The notes: a model not told the origin generated them from the letters alone. A stretch of DNA of 64,000 nt from Streptomyces niveus (GCF_002009175.1 NZ_CP018047.1:4650001-4714000), one strand, 5' to 3'; positions 43,901 through 52,949 are shown, numbered from the stretch's first letter. Made by a program: numbers and translations.

Positions 43901-44662
43901 ATGTACGCACCGGAGCGGCAGCAAGAGATCCTGCGCCTCGCCCGTGAGGGAGGCCGCGTCGATGTGCTGTCGCTCGCCGAGGAGTTCCAGGTCACCGCCG
44001 AGACCGTACGGCGCGACCTCAAGGCCCTCGACCGCGCCGGCCTCGTCCGCAGGGTGCACGGCGGCGCCATCCCCGCCGGCCGCCTCGACTTCGAGCCCGA
44101 CCTCGCCGAGCGCGAGTCCACCGCCGCGGACGAGAAGGACCGCATCGCGCACGCCGCGCTCGCCGAACTGCCCCGGACCGGCAGCGTGATCCTCGACGCG
44201 GGCTCCACCGTCGCGAGACTCGCCGCCGCGCTCCCGCTGGAGAGCGGCCTCACCGTCGTCACCCACGCGCTGCCCGTCGCCGCGCGCCTCGCCGACCACC
44301 CCGGCATCGACCTGCACCTCGTCGGCGGCCGGGTCCGGCACCGCACGCGCGCCGCCGTCGACGCCTGGGCGCTGCGCGCGTACGGCGAGATCCGCGCCGA
44401 CGTCGTGTTCCTCGGCACCAACGGCTTCTCCCCGGACGGCGGCCTCACCACCCCCGACCTCGCCGAGGCGGCCGTCAAACGCGCACTGGTCGCGGCGGCC
44501 CGCCGCGTCGTGCTGCTCGCGGACTCGGCCAAACACGCCCAGGAGCACTTCGCCCGCTTCGGCGCCCTCGCCGATGTCGACCTGCTGATCACCGACACCG
44601 CACTCACGCCCGCCGCCCGCGCCGCGATCGAGTCCGCAGGCACCGAGGTGCTCGGTGTCTAG
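43901..44662 (+). CDS. fruR: DeoR family regulator of the fructose operon
   Basis: A 253-residue DeoR protein: EILRLAREGGRVDVLSLAEEFQVTAETVRRDLKALDRAGLVRRVHGG is the helix-turn-helix, followed by a DeoRC sugar-phosphate sensor domain (LDAGSTVARLAAALP, FLGTNGFSPDGGLTTPD). It heads an operon with fruK and fruA, so it should repress until fructose-1-phosphate binds. There is no good ribosome site before the ATG, and the operator touches the start codon, so a leaderless or very short leader is possible. Confidence 0.9.
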   Translation: MYAPERQQEILRLAREGGRVDVLSLAEEFQVTAETVRRDLKALDRAGLVRRVHGGAIPAGRLDFEPDLAERESTAADEKDRIAHAALAELPRTGSVILDAGSTVARLAAALPLESGLTVVTHALPVAARLADHPGIDLHLVGGRVRHRTRAAVDAWALRAYGEIRADVVFLGTNGFSPDGGLTTPDLAEAAVKRALVAAARRVVLLADSAKHAQEHFARFGALADVDLLITDTALTPAARAAIESAGTEVLGV

Positions 44663-44692
44663 GCCCGCCAACACGACCCGGAGGGCCCCCGC

Positions 44693-45646
44693 GTGATACT
44701 CACCGTCACCCCGAACCCGAGCCTCGACCGTACGTACGAGATCCCCGCCCTCGACCGCGGCGAGGTCCTGCGCGCGACCGTCGAGCGGATGGACCCCGGC
44801 GGCAAGGGCGTCAACGTGTCGCGGGCGGTCGCCGCGGCCGGGCACCGCACCGTCGCCGTGCTGCCCCTCGGCGGCGCGCCCGGCGCGCTCGTCGCCCAAC
44901 TCCTCGCCGAGCAGGGCATCGACGTCGCCCCCGTACCGATCACCGGCGCGACCCGCTCCAACATCGCCCTCGCGGAACCCGACGGCACGCTGACGAAGAT
45001 CAACGCGCCCGGCCCCGAACTGACCCCCGCCGAGTCGGAGTCCCTGCTGTCCGCCCTCGGCGACCACGCCGTGGGCGCGGACGGCGACTGGATCGCCTGC
45101 TGCGGCAGCCTGCCGCGCGGGCTCGGCCCCCAGTGGTACGCCGAACTGGTCGCCCGCGCGCACGCCGCCGGCGCCCGGATCGCGCTCGACACCTCCGGCG
45201 CCTCGCTGCTGGCCGCGCTCAAGGAACGCCCGGACGTAGTGAAGCCCAACGCCGACGAGCTCGCCACCGCCGTAGGCCGCCCGCTGGCCACCGTCGGCGA
45301 CGCGCTGAAGGCGGCGGAGGAACTGCGTACGTACGGCGCCAGGTCCGTCCTCGCCAGCCTCGGCGCCGACGGCCAGCTCCTGGTGTCCGACGCGGGCGCG
45401 TACTTCGGCTCGGCCGCCGTCGCGGCCGTCCGCAGCAACGTCGGCGCCGGTGACGCCTCGCTCGCCGGCTTCCTCGCGGCCGGCGGCACCGGCCCGGACG
45501 CGCTGGCCTCGGCCGTCGCCCACGGCGCCGCGGCCGTCCAACTGCCGGGCAGCGTCATGCCGTCGCCCGCGGACCTCGACCCGCGGGCGGTCACCGTGTC
45601 CGCGGACATCCCCCTGGACCGTCCCCTCTCGGAGCCCGCCTCATGA
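44693..45646 (+). CDS. fruK: 1-phosphofructokinase
   Basis: A 317-residue PfkB-family kinase phosphorylating fructose-1-phosphate to fructose-1,6-bisphosphate. MILTVTPNPSLDRTYEI, MDPGGKGVNVSRAVAAAG and the C-terminal SNVGAGDASLAGFLA with the catalytic aspartate are diagnostic. GTG has GGAGG 8 nt upstream, 30 bp after fruR. It works directly after the PTS permease encoded next. Confidence 0.95.
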   Translation: MILTVTPNPSLDRTYEIPALDRGEVLRATVERMDPGGKGVNVSRAVAAAGHRTVAVLPLGGAPGALVAQLLAEQGIDVAPVPITGATRSNIALAEPDGTLTKINAPGPELTPAESESLLSALGDHAVGADGDWIACCGSLPRGLGPQWYAELVARAHAAGARIALDTSGASLLAALKERPDVVKPNADELATAVGRPLATVGDALKAAEELRTYGARSVLASLGADGQLLVSDAGAYFGSAAVAAVRSNVGAGDASLAGFLAAGGTGPDALASAVAHGAAAVQLPGSVMPSPADLDPRAVTVSADIPLDRPLSEPAS

Positions 45647-45692
45647 CCTCTCCCCGTACGTCCCCGAACCGTTCCCCACGAAGGAGCCCGCG

Positions 45693-47684
45693 ATGAGCGA
45701 CATGATCACCGCGGACCTGGTCGACCTCGACCTGGCCGCAGAGACGAAGGAAGCCGCGGCCCGCTCGCTGGCCGAACGCATGGTGGCTCTGGGCCGGGTC
45801 ACCGACCTGGTGGGCTTCCTGGCCGATGTGGCCGCCCGCGAGGCGCAGATGCCGACCGGGCTCGACGGCGGCATCGGCATACCGCACTGCCGCAGCGAGC
45901 ACGTCACGGAGCCGACGCTGGCGTTCGGCCGCCCGGCCGAGGGCATCGACTTCGGGGCGCCGGACGGCGCCGCTGACCTGATCTTCCTGATCGCGGCCCC
46001 GGCGGGCGCCGACGACGCGCATCTGACGATCCTGTCCGCCCTCGCCCGTCGTCTGATGGACCCGGACTTCACGGCGGCGCTGCGCGCGGCGACGGACCCG
46101 GCGGCGACCGCGAGCCTGATCAGCGGCGAGACACCGCCCGGCGCACCCGCCCCGGCGCAGACGGCTGCCGAACCGGAACCGGCCCCCGAGCCCGACGTCT
46201 TCCGCATCGTCGCCGTCACCTCCTGCCCCACCGGCATCGCGCACACCTATATGGCAGCCGAGGCCCTGGAACAGGCCGGCCAGACCGAAGGCGTCGAGGT
46301 CGTCGTCGAACCGCAGGGCTCCGCCGGGTTCAACCGGATCGACCCCGCCGTCATCGCCGCCGCCGACGGCGTGATCTTCGCGCACGACGTGCCGGTACGG
46401 GAGAAGGAACGCTTCGCCGGCAAACCGACCGTCGACGTCGGCGTCAAGGCGGGCATCAACCGCCCCGCCGAACTGATCGCCGAGGTCCGCGACAAGGCCG
46501 CCCGCGGCGAGACCACGGCCGCCGCCACCGGCTCACCCGTCGACGAGGCGGGCGACCCCGGCGAGGGCTACGGCACCAAGCTCCGCAAGTGGCTGATGTC
46601 CGGCGTCAGTTACATGGTCCCGTTCGTCGCGGCCGGTGGACTCCTCATCGCCCTCGGCTTCGCCATCGGCGGCTACACCATCGACAAGGCGCCCTCCGTC
46701 GCCGAACACTTCGTCTGGACGGACTCCACCAGCTGGGCCGCGCTGCTCTTCCAGGTCGGCGGCCTGGCGTTCAGCTTCCTGGTGCCGGTCCTCGCGGGCT
46801 ATATCGCGTACGGGATGGCCGACCGTCCCGGTCTGGTCCCCGGCTTCGTCGGCGGCTCCATCGCGCTCACCATCAACGCGGGATTCCTCGGCGGTCTCGC
46901 CGCCGGTCTGATCGCCGGCGGCACGGTCATGGCCATCCAGCGGATCAAGGTGCCCGCCGCGCTGCGCGGCATCATGCCGGTCGTCGTCATTCCGCTGATC
47001 TCCTCCGCCGTCGTCGGTTTCCTGATGTTCCTGGTGGTCGGCAAGCCGATCGCCGAGCTCCAGAAGGCCCTGACGGACTGGCTGTCGGGGCTCTCCGGCG
47101 CCAACGCGATCATCCTCGGCGTCGTCCTCGGCCTGATGATGTGCTTCGACCTGGGCGGGCCGCTCAACAAGGTCGCCTACGCCTTCGCGGTCGGCGGCCT
47201 CGCCAACCCCAACGAGGGCAGCCTGAAGGTGATGGCGGCCGTGATGGCCGCGGGCATGGTCCCGCCGCTCGCGATGGCGCTGGCCACCGTGGTGCGCGGC
47301 GCACTCTTCACCCGCACCGAGCGCGAGAACGGCAAGGCCGCCTGGGTGCTCGGCGGCTCGTTCATCACCGAGGGCGCGATTCCGTTCGCCGCGGCCGACC
47401 CGCTGCGGGTCATCCCGTCGGCCATGGCGGGCGGCGCGGTCACGGGCGCGCTGTCGATGCTCTTCGAGTGCACCCTGCGGGCACCGCACGGCGGGATCTT
47501 CGTGCTGCCGCTGATCGGCAATCCGGTGCTCTATCTGATCGCGATCCTGGCCGGTACGGCGGTCAGTGCCGCTCTGGTCATCCTGTTGAAGGGCATGGGC
47601 GGGCGCGGCGGGAAGGACGCCGGCCGGGACGGCGTCCCGGGCGCGGAGTCCGGGACCGCGCCCAAGGTGCCGGTGTCCGTCTGA
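45693..47684 (+). CDS. fruA: PTS fructose transporter, fused IIA-IIB-IIC
   Basis: A 663-residue fusion. The EIIA domain (about 1-145) has phospho-His65 in GGIGIPHCRSEH; EIIB (about 168-265) has phospho-Cys178 in VAVTSCPTGIAHTYMAAEA; EIIC (about 290-650) is a multi-helix membrane domain (WLMSGVSYMVPFVAAGGLLI; CFDLGGPLNKVAYAFAVGG). An Ala/Pro/Glu linker joins A and B. It imports fructose as fructose-1-phosphate. ATG at 45693 has AAGGAG 7 nt upstream, separated from fruK by 46 bp. Confidence 0.95.
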   Translation: MSDMITADLVDLDLAAETKEAAARSLAERMVALGRVTDLVGFLADVAAREAQMPTGLDGGIGIPHCRSEHVTEPTLAFGRPAEGIDFGAPDGAADLIFLIAAPAGADDAHLTILSALARRLMDPDFTAALRAATDPAATASLISGETPPGAPAPAQTAAEPEPAPEPDVFRIVAVTSCPTGIAHTYMAAEALEQAGQTEGVEVVVEPQGSAGFNRIDPAVIAAADGVIFAHDVPVREKERFAGKPTVDVGVKAGINRPAELIAEVRDKAARGETTAAATGSPVDEAGDPGEGYGTKLRKWLMSGVSYMVPFVAAGGLLIALGFAIGGYTIDKAPSVAEHFVWTDSTSWAALLFQVGGLAFSFLVPVLAGYIAYGMADRPGLVPGFVGGSIALTINAGFLGGLAAGLIAGGTVMAIQRIKVPAALRGIMPVVVIPLISSAVVGFLMFLVVGKPIAELQKALTDWLSGLSGANAIILGVVLGLMMCFDLGGPLNKVAYAFAVGGLANPNEGSLKVMAAVMAAGMVPPLAMALATVVRGALFTRTERENGKAAWVLGGSFITEGAIPFAAADPLRVIPSAMAGGAVTGALSMLFECTLRAPHGGIFVLPLIGNPVLYLIAILAGTAVSAALVILLKGMGGRGGKDAGRDGVPGAESGTAPKVPVSV

Positions 47685-47697
47685 GCCGACTCACCGC

Positions 47698-48543
47698 TCA
47701 TCTGACCCGCGCGCGAAGCTCCATGGCTTCGCGCGCGGCGCTCTGCGCGGCGTACACCTCACACATATGACGGCCGTCCGGCGTCGCCGTGTGCTCGACC
47801 TCCCACAGACTCGTCTCCGTGCCGTCGAGCAGCAGGAACGCGTGCTCGTACAGCGTGAACCCGGCGTCCTTGCCCTCGACATGGCCGTGCCGGCCGAAGA
47901 CCTGGGTGATCTGGTGGGCGAAGGCCGCTCGCAGTGGCCGCGCGATCTCCTCGCCCGGCCGGTCGATGTTCTCCGCGCGGCGCAGCACCCGGCGTGCGTG
48001 GTCGGCGGAGTTGTCCGGGTGATACACCCGGGGCAGTGGAGTCTGTGGCGCTGTCAGCAGGCCGCTGAGCAGTTCGAGATCGGCCGCGAGGTCGGACTCG
48101 AAGCTCGGGTCGAGACTCCCGCCGAGACCGGGCTCGAAACGGGACTCGAAGAGCGAATCGGAATCGGCGGTGGGGTCGAGGTGGTCGAAGGGGGGAACGG
48201 CGGCCTTGTCCGTAGCGCCCGCGCCGCCGGGGCGGCGCAGCCGGGAGGCGGCGAGGCGCACCTCGTGCTCGTCGGTGTAGAGCTCGTGCTGTTCGGCGCC
48301 GTCGCGCCCGGTGTTGTGGACCAGCTCCCAGAGGGTGAGGGCGGTGCTGTCGGCAAGCAGGTAGGTATGCCGGTAGGTCTCGCGATGCAGTCCCGCACTG
48401 TGGTGCGAGGAACGCATTGAACTGGCGTGCGCCAGAGCGGAGTCGAGCCGCTCGATCACGGCGTCGGGCAGATCGAAGGAGTTGAGTGCCCGACCCAGGA
48501 GACGCTCAAGATGCGTCTCGCTTGTCTCATACGGATCGTTCAA
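47698..48543 (-). CDS. Conserved Streptomyces protein (DUF6227-like)
   Basis: A 281-residue protein with two similar halves. HHSAGLHRETYRHTYLLADSTALTLWELVHNT and the later YEHAFLLLDGTETSLWEVEHTAT share a His...LLxDGT..(L/S)LWE(L/V).H pattern, an internal duplication. The acidic linker is low complexity. I recall this family as DUF6227, found only in streptomycetes; no function is known. I prefer the TTG at 48543 because GGAGA lies 6 nt upstream; a GTG at 48567 lacks a ribosome site. It is convergent with fruA. Confidence 0.8.
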   Translation of the reverse strand: MNDPYETSETHLERLLGRALNSFDLPDAVIERLDSALAHASSMRSSHHSAGLHRETYRHTYLLADSTALTLWELVHNTGRDGAEQHELYTDEHEVRLAASRLRRPGGAGATDKAAVPPFDHLDPTADSDSLFESRFEPGLGGSLDPSFESDLAADLELLSGLLTAPQTPLPRVYHPDNSADHARRVLRRAENIDRPGEEIARPLRAAFAHQITQVFGRHGHVEGKDAGFTLYEHAFLLLDGTETSLWEVEHTATPDGRHMCEVYAAQSAAREAMELRARVR

Positions 48544-48689
48544 GGTGGGTCTCCAGGCCGTCGCCACATGTCACTTGGTGATTGCATAACGTAGCCCCTG
48601 GGACTGACATTGCGTCCCAAGTTCGGTAAAACGATTGGGGGCGCGCGATAAGTTCCTTCAAGCCCCCCTCAACTCCCTTGCGCCGCCGG

Positions 48690-49730
48690 TCAGTCCGTGC
48701 CGTACAGATCGCGGTACGCGGGGAACGTGCCGCCGGGTCCCTCAACCCCTGCCGCTGCCACCATCGCCCGCACGATTGCCCTGGTCACGGCATCGGCCCC
48801 GGCCGCCAGCAGCTCGTTGAGCGCCAGCGGATCCCCGGCTTCGAGCGGGCGTTCCCCCGTGGCGAGCGTGAAGACCGTGTCGCCGTCGTTGAGCAGATGT
48901 ACAGGACGGACGGCGCGCGCGATGCCGTCGTGCGCCGTCCCCGCGAGCTTCTGCGCCTGGGCCTTGGAGAGGTCGGCGTCGGTCGCCACGACGGCCAGTG
49001 TGGTGTTCAGCGGAGGCCGCCCGTCACGCTCGCGGATCCCGGCGAGACGCGCCAGGGCCGCCTCGTGCACACCGGCCGGCGGATGGCCGGGACGGCCCTG
49101 GAAGTACCGCCCGTACAGCACGCCCGTCAGCGGATCGACCGCCGAGCCCGCCGCGTTCGCGACGACCAGCGCCGCGACGGTGACCCCGGACGGCAGCGCC
49201 ACGCTCGCCGTACCGACCCCGCCCTTCAGCTGCCCCACCACGGCCCCGGTCCCGGCGCCGACCGCCCCCTCGGCGACCGGTGCCCCCGATTCCGTACGGG
49301 CCGCCGCCTCCACCGCCGCCCGGCCCGTCGAGGCGTCCGGACGGGCCCGCCAGTCGCCGCCGCGCCCCAGGTCGAAGACGCAGGCGGCCGGGACGACCGG
49401 CACCACCTGGGACGGATCCGGCCCGACCCGAACACCCCGCCCGTGCTCCTCCAGCCACGCCATCACCCCGGCGGCGGAGTCGAGCCCGTACGCGCTGCCG
49501 CCGGTCAGTACGACGGCCTCCACCCGCTGGACCAGATTGCGCGGATCCAGCGCGTCGGTCTCCCGGGTGCCGGGCCCACCGCCCCGTACGTCCACGGCGG
49601 CGACCGCCCCGCCCTCGGGCGCGAGGACGACCGTCGTACCGGTGAGCGCCCGGTCCCCGGCCGCCCGCGCGTGGCCGACCCGAATCCCCGCCACATCCGT
49701 CAGTGCGTCATTGATTGCCATGGGCCCCAT
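48690..49730 (-). CDS. P1 family peptidase (DmpA/NylC-type N-terminal nucleophile hydrolase)
   Basis: A 346-residue protein of the self-cleaving P1 family, which includes D-aminopeptidase DmpA and nylon hydrolase NylC. VAGIRVGHARAAG at the N-terminus and RVEAVVLTGGSAYGLDSAAGVM are conserved. Self-cleavage should occur before the threonine in PPLNTTLAVVATDADLSKAQ, producing the N-terminal nucleophile. ATG at 49730 is followed by an alternative at 49721; neither has a strong ribosome site. The substrate is an unknown amide or peptide. Confidence 0.9.
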   Translation of the reverse strand: MGPMAINDALTDVAGIRVGHARAAGDRALTGTTVVLAPEGGAVAAVDVRGGGPGTRETDALDPRNLVQRVEAVVLTGGSAYGLDSAAGVMAWLEEHGRGVRVGPDPSQVVPVVPAACVFDLGRGGDWRARPDASTGRAAVEAAARTESGAPVAEGAVGAGTGAVVGQLKGGVGTASVALPSGVTVAALVVANAAGSAVDPLTGVLYGRYFQGRPGHPPAGVHEAALARLAGIRERDGRPPLNTTLAVVATDADLSKAQAQKLAGTAHDGIARAVRPVHLLNDGDTVFTLATGERPLEAGDPLALNELLAAGADAVTRAIVRAMVAAAGVEGPGGTFPAYRDLYGTD

Positions 49731-49802
49731 GCGTACCACGAGGTCAGACCCGTCGACGGTGGATCCCCCCGTCCGCCGCGCCCATCGCCGTACCCTAGAC
49801 GT

Positions 49803-50045
49803 ATGAGTACCGCACGCACTCCCGGACCCCGTGACACCGCCACGGAGCCGCCCCGACCGGCCCCGCCGAAGCCGTCACCCCCGAAGCCGGGCCCGCCCAG
49901 GCCGCCGCTCGTCTTCGACGACCCGCTGGACCGCCAGTCCTCGGACGACACCGACGCCGGCTGGGGCGAGCGGCAGACCACGAGCGGCGACAGTGCGGCC
50001 GACCTGGCCCGCTTCCTGGACGAGAAGCCGCCCCACCACATCTGA
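49803..50045 (+). CDS. Small conserved Streptomyces protein
   Basis: An 80-residue protein. The first half is Pro/Lys-rich and disordered (PRPAPPKPSPPKPGPPRPP). The second half, FDDPLDRQSSDDTDAGWGER and SAADLARFLDEKPPHH, looks like a conserved motif I recall from Streptomyces hypothetical proteins. A TAcccT-type -10 (TACCCT, about 49791-49796) lies just before the ATG, so it may be leaderless. It is convergent with mscL, 21 bp apart. No function can be assigned. Confidence 0.7.
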   Translation: MSTARTPGPRDTATEPPRPAPPKPSPPKPGPPRPPLVFDDPLDRQSSDDTDAGWGERQTTSGDSAADLARFLDEKPPHHI

Positions 50046-50066
50046 GCGCCCGGAGCCCGGCAGGCG

Positions 50067-50543
50067 CTATGGAGCGCTCCGCCCCGGCCCCCGTTGCTGA
50101 GCCAGCAGGGCGTCCCTGATCTCCTTCAGGACCTCCAGCTCGCTCACCTCCAGCACTTCCTCCACCTGCTCCTTGACGGCCTGCTGCCTGGCTCGCCTGG
50201 CCAGGTACTTCGCCATCGGCAGGACCATCAGGAAGTACACGACGGCGGCGGTGATCAGGAAGCTGAGTGTCGAGCTCAGCACCGTCCCCCACATGATCGG
50301 GATACCCGACACCACCTCGCCCGCCGCGTTCGTCTTGCAGGGGGCCTGCAGACACGACGTGTAGCGGTCCAGGTCCTTGGTGCCGAACGCGCCGACGACC
50401 GGATTGATGACGCCCTTCACCAGGGAGTTCACCACGTTGGTGAACGCGGCGCCGATGACCACCGCGACCGCGAGGTCGATCACGTTGCCACGCGTCAGGA
50501 AGGCCTTGAAGCCTTCCAGCACGCTCTCCTTCTCCTTGCTCAC
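50067..50543 (-). CDS. mscL: Large-conductance mechanosensitive channel
   Basis: A 158-residue MscL. TM1 is NVIDLAVAVVIGAAFTNVV, the periplasmic loop carries a cysteine pair (YTSCLQAPCKT), TM2 is LITAAVVYFLMVLPMAKYL, and a charged C-terminal helix follows. It opens under membrane tension to release solutes during hypo-osmotic shock. GTG at 50543 has AAGGG upstream; longer upstream starts would add non-conserved sequence. Confidence 0.93.
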   Translation of the reverse strand: MSKEKESVLEGFKAFLTRGNVIDLAVAVVIGAAFTNVVNSLVKGVINPVVGAFGTKDLDRYTSCLQAPCKTNAAGEVVSGIPIMWGTVLSSTLSFLITAAVVYFLMVLPMAKYLARRARQQAVKEQVEEVLEVSELEVLKEIRDALLAQQRGPGRSAP

Positions 50544-50708
50544 CAGTGAGCCCTTCTTCGTATCTGCCGTGGGGACAGCGACGGGGACAGCCAATCGCCC
50601 TGACACCTTGGGCAACTCGCGCCCCAGCTGTCCAATCCGCCCATGCTTTCGTGTGACCAGTGTGCTCATCAGTACGACGACGAAAAGCAGGGGCCGGCAC
50701 CGGGTGGC

Positions 50709-51341
50709 TCAGCACAGCGTCACCGCCAGCCGGGAGTTCGTGCTCGCACCCGCCAACTCCGCGGCGACATCACGCGCGACGGTCAGCAGGACCAGCGCCC
50801 CACCGTCGGTGGCGCTCGCCGGAGCCCGTGGGACGGATTCCACCAGCGCGCCCGTCGCGATCACCCGGGCGTCCGACTCCTCGCCCACGGGGGAGTGGGC
50901 CGCGGCGATCACATCGACCCGGTCGCCCGGTCGCAGCAGCCGGACCGTCGCCACATCCGCGATCCGTACCGGAGCCGTCACCAACCGGGCCTTGGCCGCG
51001 CCCGGTTGGGCGCCTGCGTCGGCGCCCGCGACCGACGCACCTCCACCCCCACGCGCCGCGCGGGACGCGGCGCGCTCCTCGGCTCCGGCCGGGGCACCGG
51101 GACCACCCGCGCCCGACGCCGCCAACGCGGCGGCCGTCACCGCCAGCCCCGCCGCCATCGCACGCCGCCGCCGGAGCAGGGCCCTGCGCAGCCGATGCCC
51201 GCCGCCGCGCACCCGCAACGGATCGAACGCGGGCACCCCGCACGGCGCGGGCACCGGCACGGACGGGTAGAGCGGTGGATCCGAGGGACGGGTGGAGAGG
51301 GGACGGGAGGGGGCGTGGGAGAGCGAACGGGAACGGGACAT
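50709..51341 (-). CDS. SAF-domain protein, CpaB/RcpC-like
   Basis: A 210-residue protein with one membrane segment (MAAGLAVTAAALAASGAGG) after an Arg/Pro-rich cytoplasmic N-terminus, then an Ala/Gly-rich stretch and a SAF domain (VTAPVRIADVATVRLLRPGDRVDVIAA). CpaB/RcpC proteins are pilus-assembly subunits. In Streptomyces lone SAF proteins of this type occur without a full pilus operon, and no other pilus gene is nearby. ATG at 51341. Confidence 0.8.
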   Translation of the reverse strand: MSRSRSLSHAPSRPLSTRPSDPPLYPSVPVPAPCGVPAFDPLRVRGGGHRLRRALLRRRRAMAAGLAVTAAALAASGAGGPGAPAGAEERAASRAARGGGGASVAGADAGAQPGAAKARLVTAPVRIADVATVRLLRPGDRVDVIAAAHSPVGEESDARVIATGALVESVPRAPASATDGGALVLLTVARDVAAELAGASTNSRLAVTLC

Positions 51342-51479
51342 GGCAACCACCACCTGGCGTGAGGAGTTCTTTCTGACCGCCCCTCACGATTCACGTCCCG
51401 CCGAAATCCCGCCGAAGCCTGTGGACAACTACCCGGATGTGGATATCTCGCTCACCCGAACGAGGTCCGCCCCAGGCGT

Positions 51480-52340
51480 TTACGGCAGCTCAAGTCCCGT
51501 ATCGATACCGTCCAGCGCGTGCGAGCACAGACAGTCCCGCGTCTCGCCCGCCTGCAATGCGCCCACGGTGTCGAACAGCACCGTGCGCAGCCGGTCGACG
51601 TTGGAGGCGAAGACCTTCAGCACTTCCTCGTGCGAGACACCCTCGCCCGTCTCCGCCCCGGCGTCCAGATCGGTCACGAGGGTCAACGACGTGTAGCAGA
51701 GCCCCAGTTCACGCGCGAGCACGGCCTCGGGGTGACCCGTCATACCGACCACCGACCAGCCCATCGACGCGTGCCACCGTGATTCGGCGCGGGTCGAGAA
51801 GCGCGGCCCCTCGACGACCACCAGCGTCCCGCCGTCCACCGGCTCCCACTCGCGCCCGCGCGCCGAGGCGAGCGCCGCCTCGCGCCCCTCGGGGCAGTAG
51901 GGATCGGCCAGCGAGATGTGGACGACCTTGGAAGCGCCGCCACCGGGCAGCGGCACCCCGTCGTAGTACGTCTGGACGCGCGCCTTCGTACGGTCCACCA
52001 GCTGGTCCGGCACGAGCAGCGTCCCCGGGCCGAACTCCTCACGCAGCCCGCCCACGGCGCAGGGGCCGAGCACCTGCCGTACGCCGACGGACCGCAGCGC
52101 CCACAGATTGGCTCGGTAGTTGATGCGGTGCGGCGCGATGTCGTGCGCGCGCCCGTGGCGGGGCAGGAACGCGACGCGCCTGCCCTCGACATCGCCGATG
52201 AACAGCGAGTCGCTGGGCGGCCCGTAGGGGGTGTCGACGGTGACCTCGGTCACGTCGTCGAGGAATGAGTACAGACCCGAGCCGCCGATGACGCCGATCT
52301 CCGCGGTCTCCGAGCCCTCTGCGTTCGCCTTGGTCACCAT
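51480..52340 (-). CDS. mtnP: S-methyl-5'-thioadenosine phosphorylase
   Basis: A 286-residue PNP-type nucleoside phosphorylase cutting methylthioadenosine to adenine and methylthioribose-1-phosphate in methionine salvage. GVIGGSGLYSF, FLPRHGRAHDIAPHRINYRAN, VVEGPRFSTRAESRWH and VGMTGHPEAVLARE are family motifs. The ATG (MVTKANAEG) at 52340 is used; two residues upstream is another ATG. It stands alone between the CpaB-like gene and the fmdB terminator. Confidence 0.92.
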   Translation of the reverse strand: MVTKANAEGSETAEIGVIGGSGLYSFLDDVTEVTVDTPYGPPSDSLFIGDVEGRRVAFLPRHGRAHDIAPHRINYRANLWALRSVGVRQVLGPCAVGGLREEFGPGTLLVPDQLVDRTKARVQTYYDGVPLPGGGASKVVHISLADPYCPEGREAALASARGREWEPVDGGTLVVVEGPRFSTRAESRWHASMGWSVVGMTGHPEAVLARELGLCYTSLTLVTDLDAGAETGEGVSHEEVLKVFASNVDRLRTVLFDTVGALQAGETRDCLCSHALDGIDTGLELP

Positions 52341-52413
52341 GACGATCACCCTAGCGGGGCCCGTGGGAGGGCACGCGTGGGTGGGCGGGCGCGGGGGAGC
52401 GCGGGTACGCCGA

Positions 52414-52442
52414 GGACCCCGCCGTACCGAACGGCGGGGTCC
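52414..52442 (-). terminator. 12-bp stem terminator after fmdB
   Basis: GGACCCCGCCGT (52414-52425) and ACGGCGGGGTCC (52431-52442) form a perfect stem with a 5-nt loop, 18 bp after the fmdB stop, between fmdB and mtnP. Confidence 0.85.
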
Positions 52443-52460
52443 CGGAGAAGGTTTCGGACG

Positions 52461-52883
52461 CTAGGCGGCGGAGGAGCCGCTGGAGCTGGAGCTGCCGCTC
52501 GAAGCACTCGACTTCGAGCCGGAGGAACCAGAGCCGGACGAACCGGAGCTGGACGAACCCGAACCCGACGACGAAGATCCGGTCGACGACGTGGACGCGG
52601 ACTTGGAGTCCGACGACGACGAGCCCGAGGACTTGTCGCTCGAACCGCCCGAGTCACCCGAGCCGTTCGACGCGCCCGCCTTGGCGGGCGTGCTGCTCGA
52701 CGACGAGCCGCGGCTGTCGTTCCGGTAGAAACCGGAGCCCTTGAAGACGATGCCGACCGCGGAGAACACCTTCTTCAGGCGTCCTTCGCACGCGGGGCAC
52801 ACGGTGAGGGAATCGTCGGTGAATTTCTGCACCGCCTCGAGGCCCTCGCCACATTCGGTGCACTGGTACTGATAGGTCGGCAC
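52461..52883 (-). CDS. FmdB family zinc-ribbon protein with a Ser/Gly tail
   Basis: A 140-residue protein. The N-terminal zinc ribbon MPTYQYQCTECGEGLEAVQK with a second CPAC pair defines the FmdB/CxxC-CxxC regulatory family; VFKGSGFYRND ends the domain at about residue 55. The remaining ~80 residues are almost only Ser, Gly, Asp, Lys, Ala and Thr and should be disordered. A CIRCE-like operator lies immediately before the ribosome site AGGAGG, so the gene may be under HrcA heat-shock control. Function of FmdB proteins in actinobacteria is unclear. Confidence 0.9.
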   Translation of the reverse strand: MPTYQYQCTECGEGLEAVQKFTDDSLTVCPACEGRLKKVFSAVGIVFKGSGFYRNDSRGSSSSSTPAKAGASNGSGDSGGSSDKSSGSSSSDSKSASTSSTGSSSSGSGSSSSGSSGSGSSGSKSSASSGSSSSSGSSAA

Positions 52884-52892
52884 TTGTTCCTC

Positions 52893-52919
52893 CTGGCACT
52901 CTCACTCAATGAGTGCTAA
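52893..52919. promoter_or_regulatory. CIRCE-like HrcA operator upstream of fmdB
   Basis: CTGGCACTC, 9 bp, GAGTGCTAA matches the CIRCE consensus TTAGCACTC-N9-GAGTGCTAA at 16 of 18 positions, with a perfect right half and exact spacing. It lies 10-36 bp before the fmdB start, the normal place for CIRCE. Confidence 0.85.
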
Positions 52920-52949
52920 CGACGCTCCATAGTGACGCATTCCGCTGGA

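Noticed and set aside
50709..51341. CpaB-like gene as part of a Tad pilus locus
   Set aside because: No prepilin, secretin or CpaF ATPase gene is present around it.
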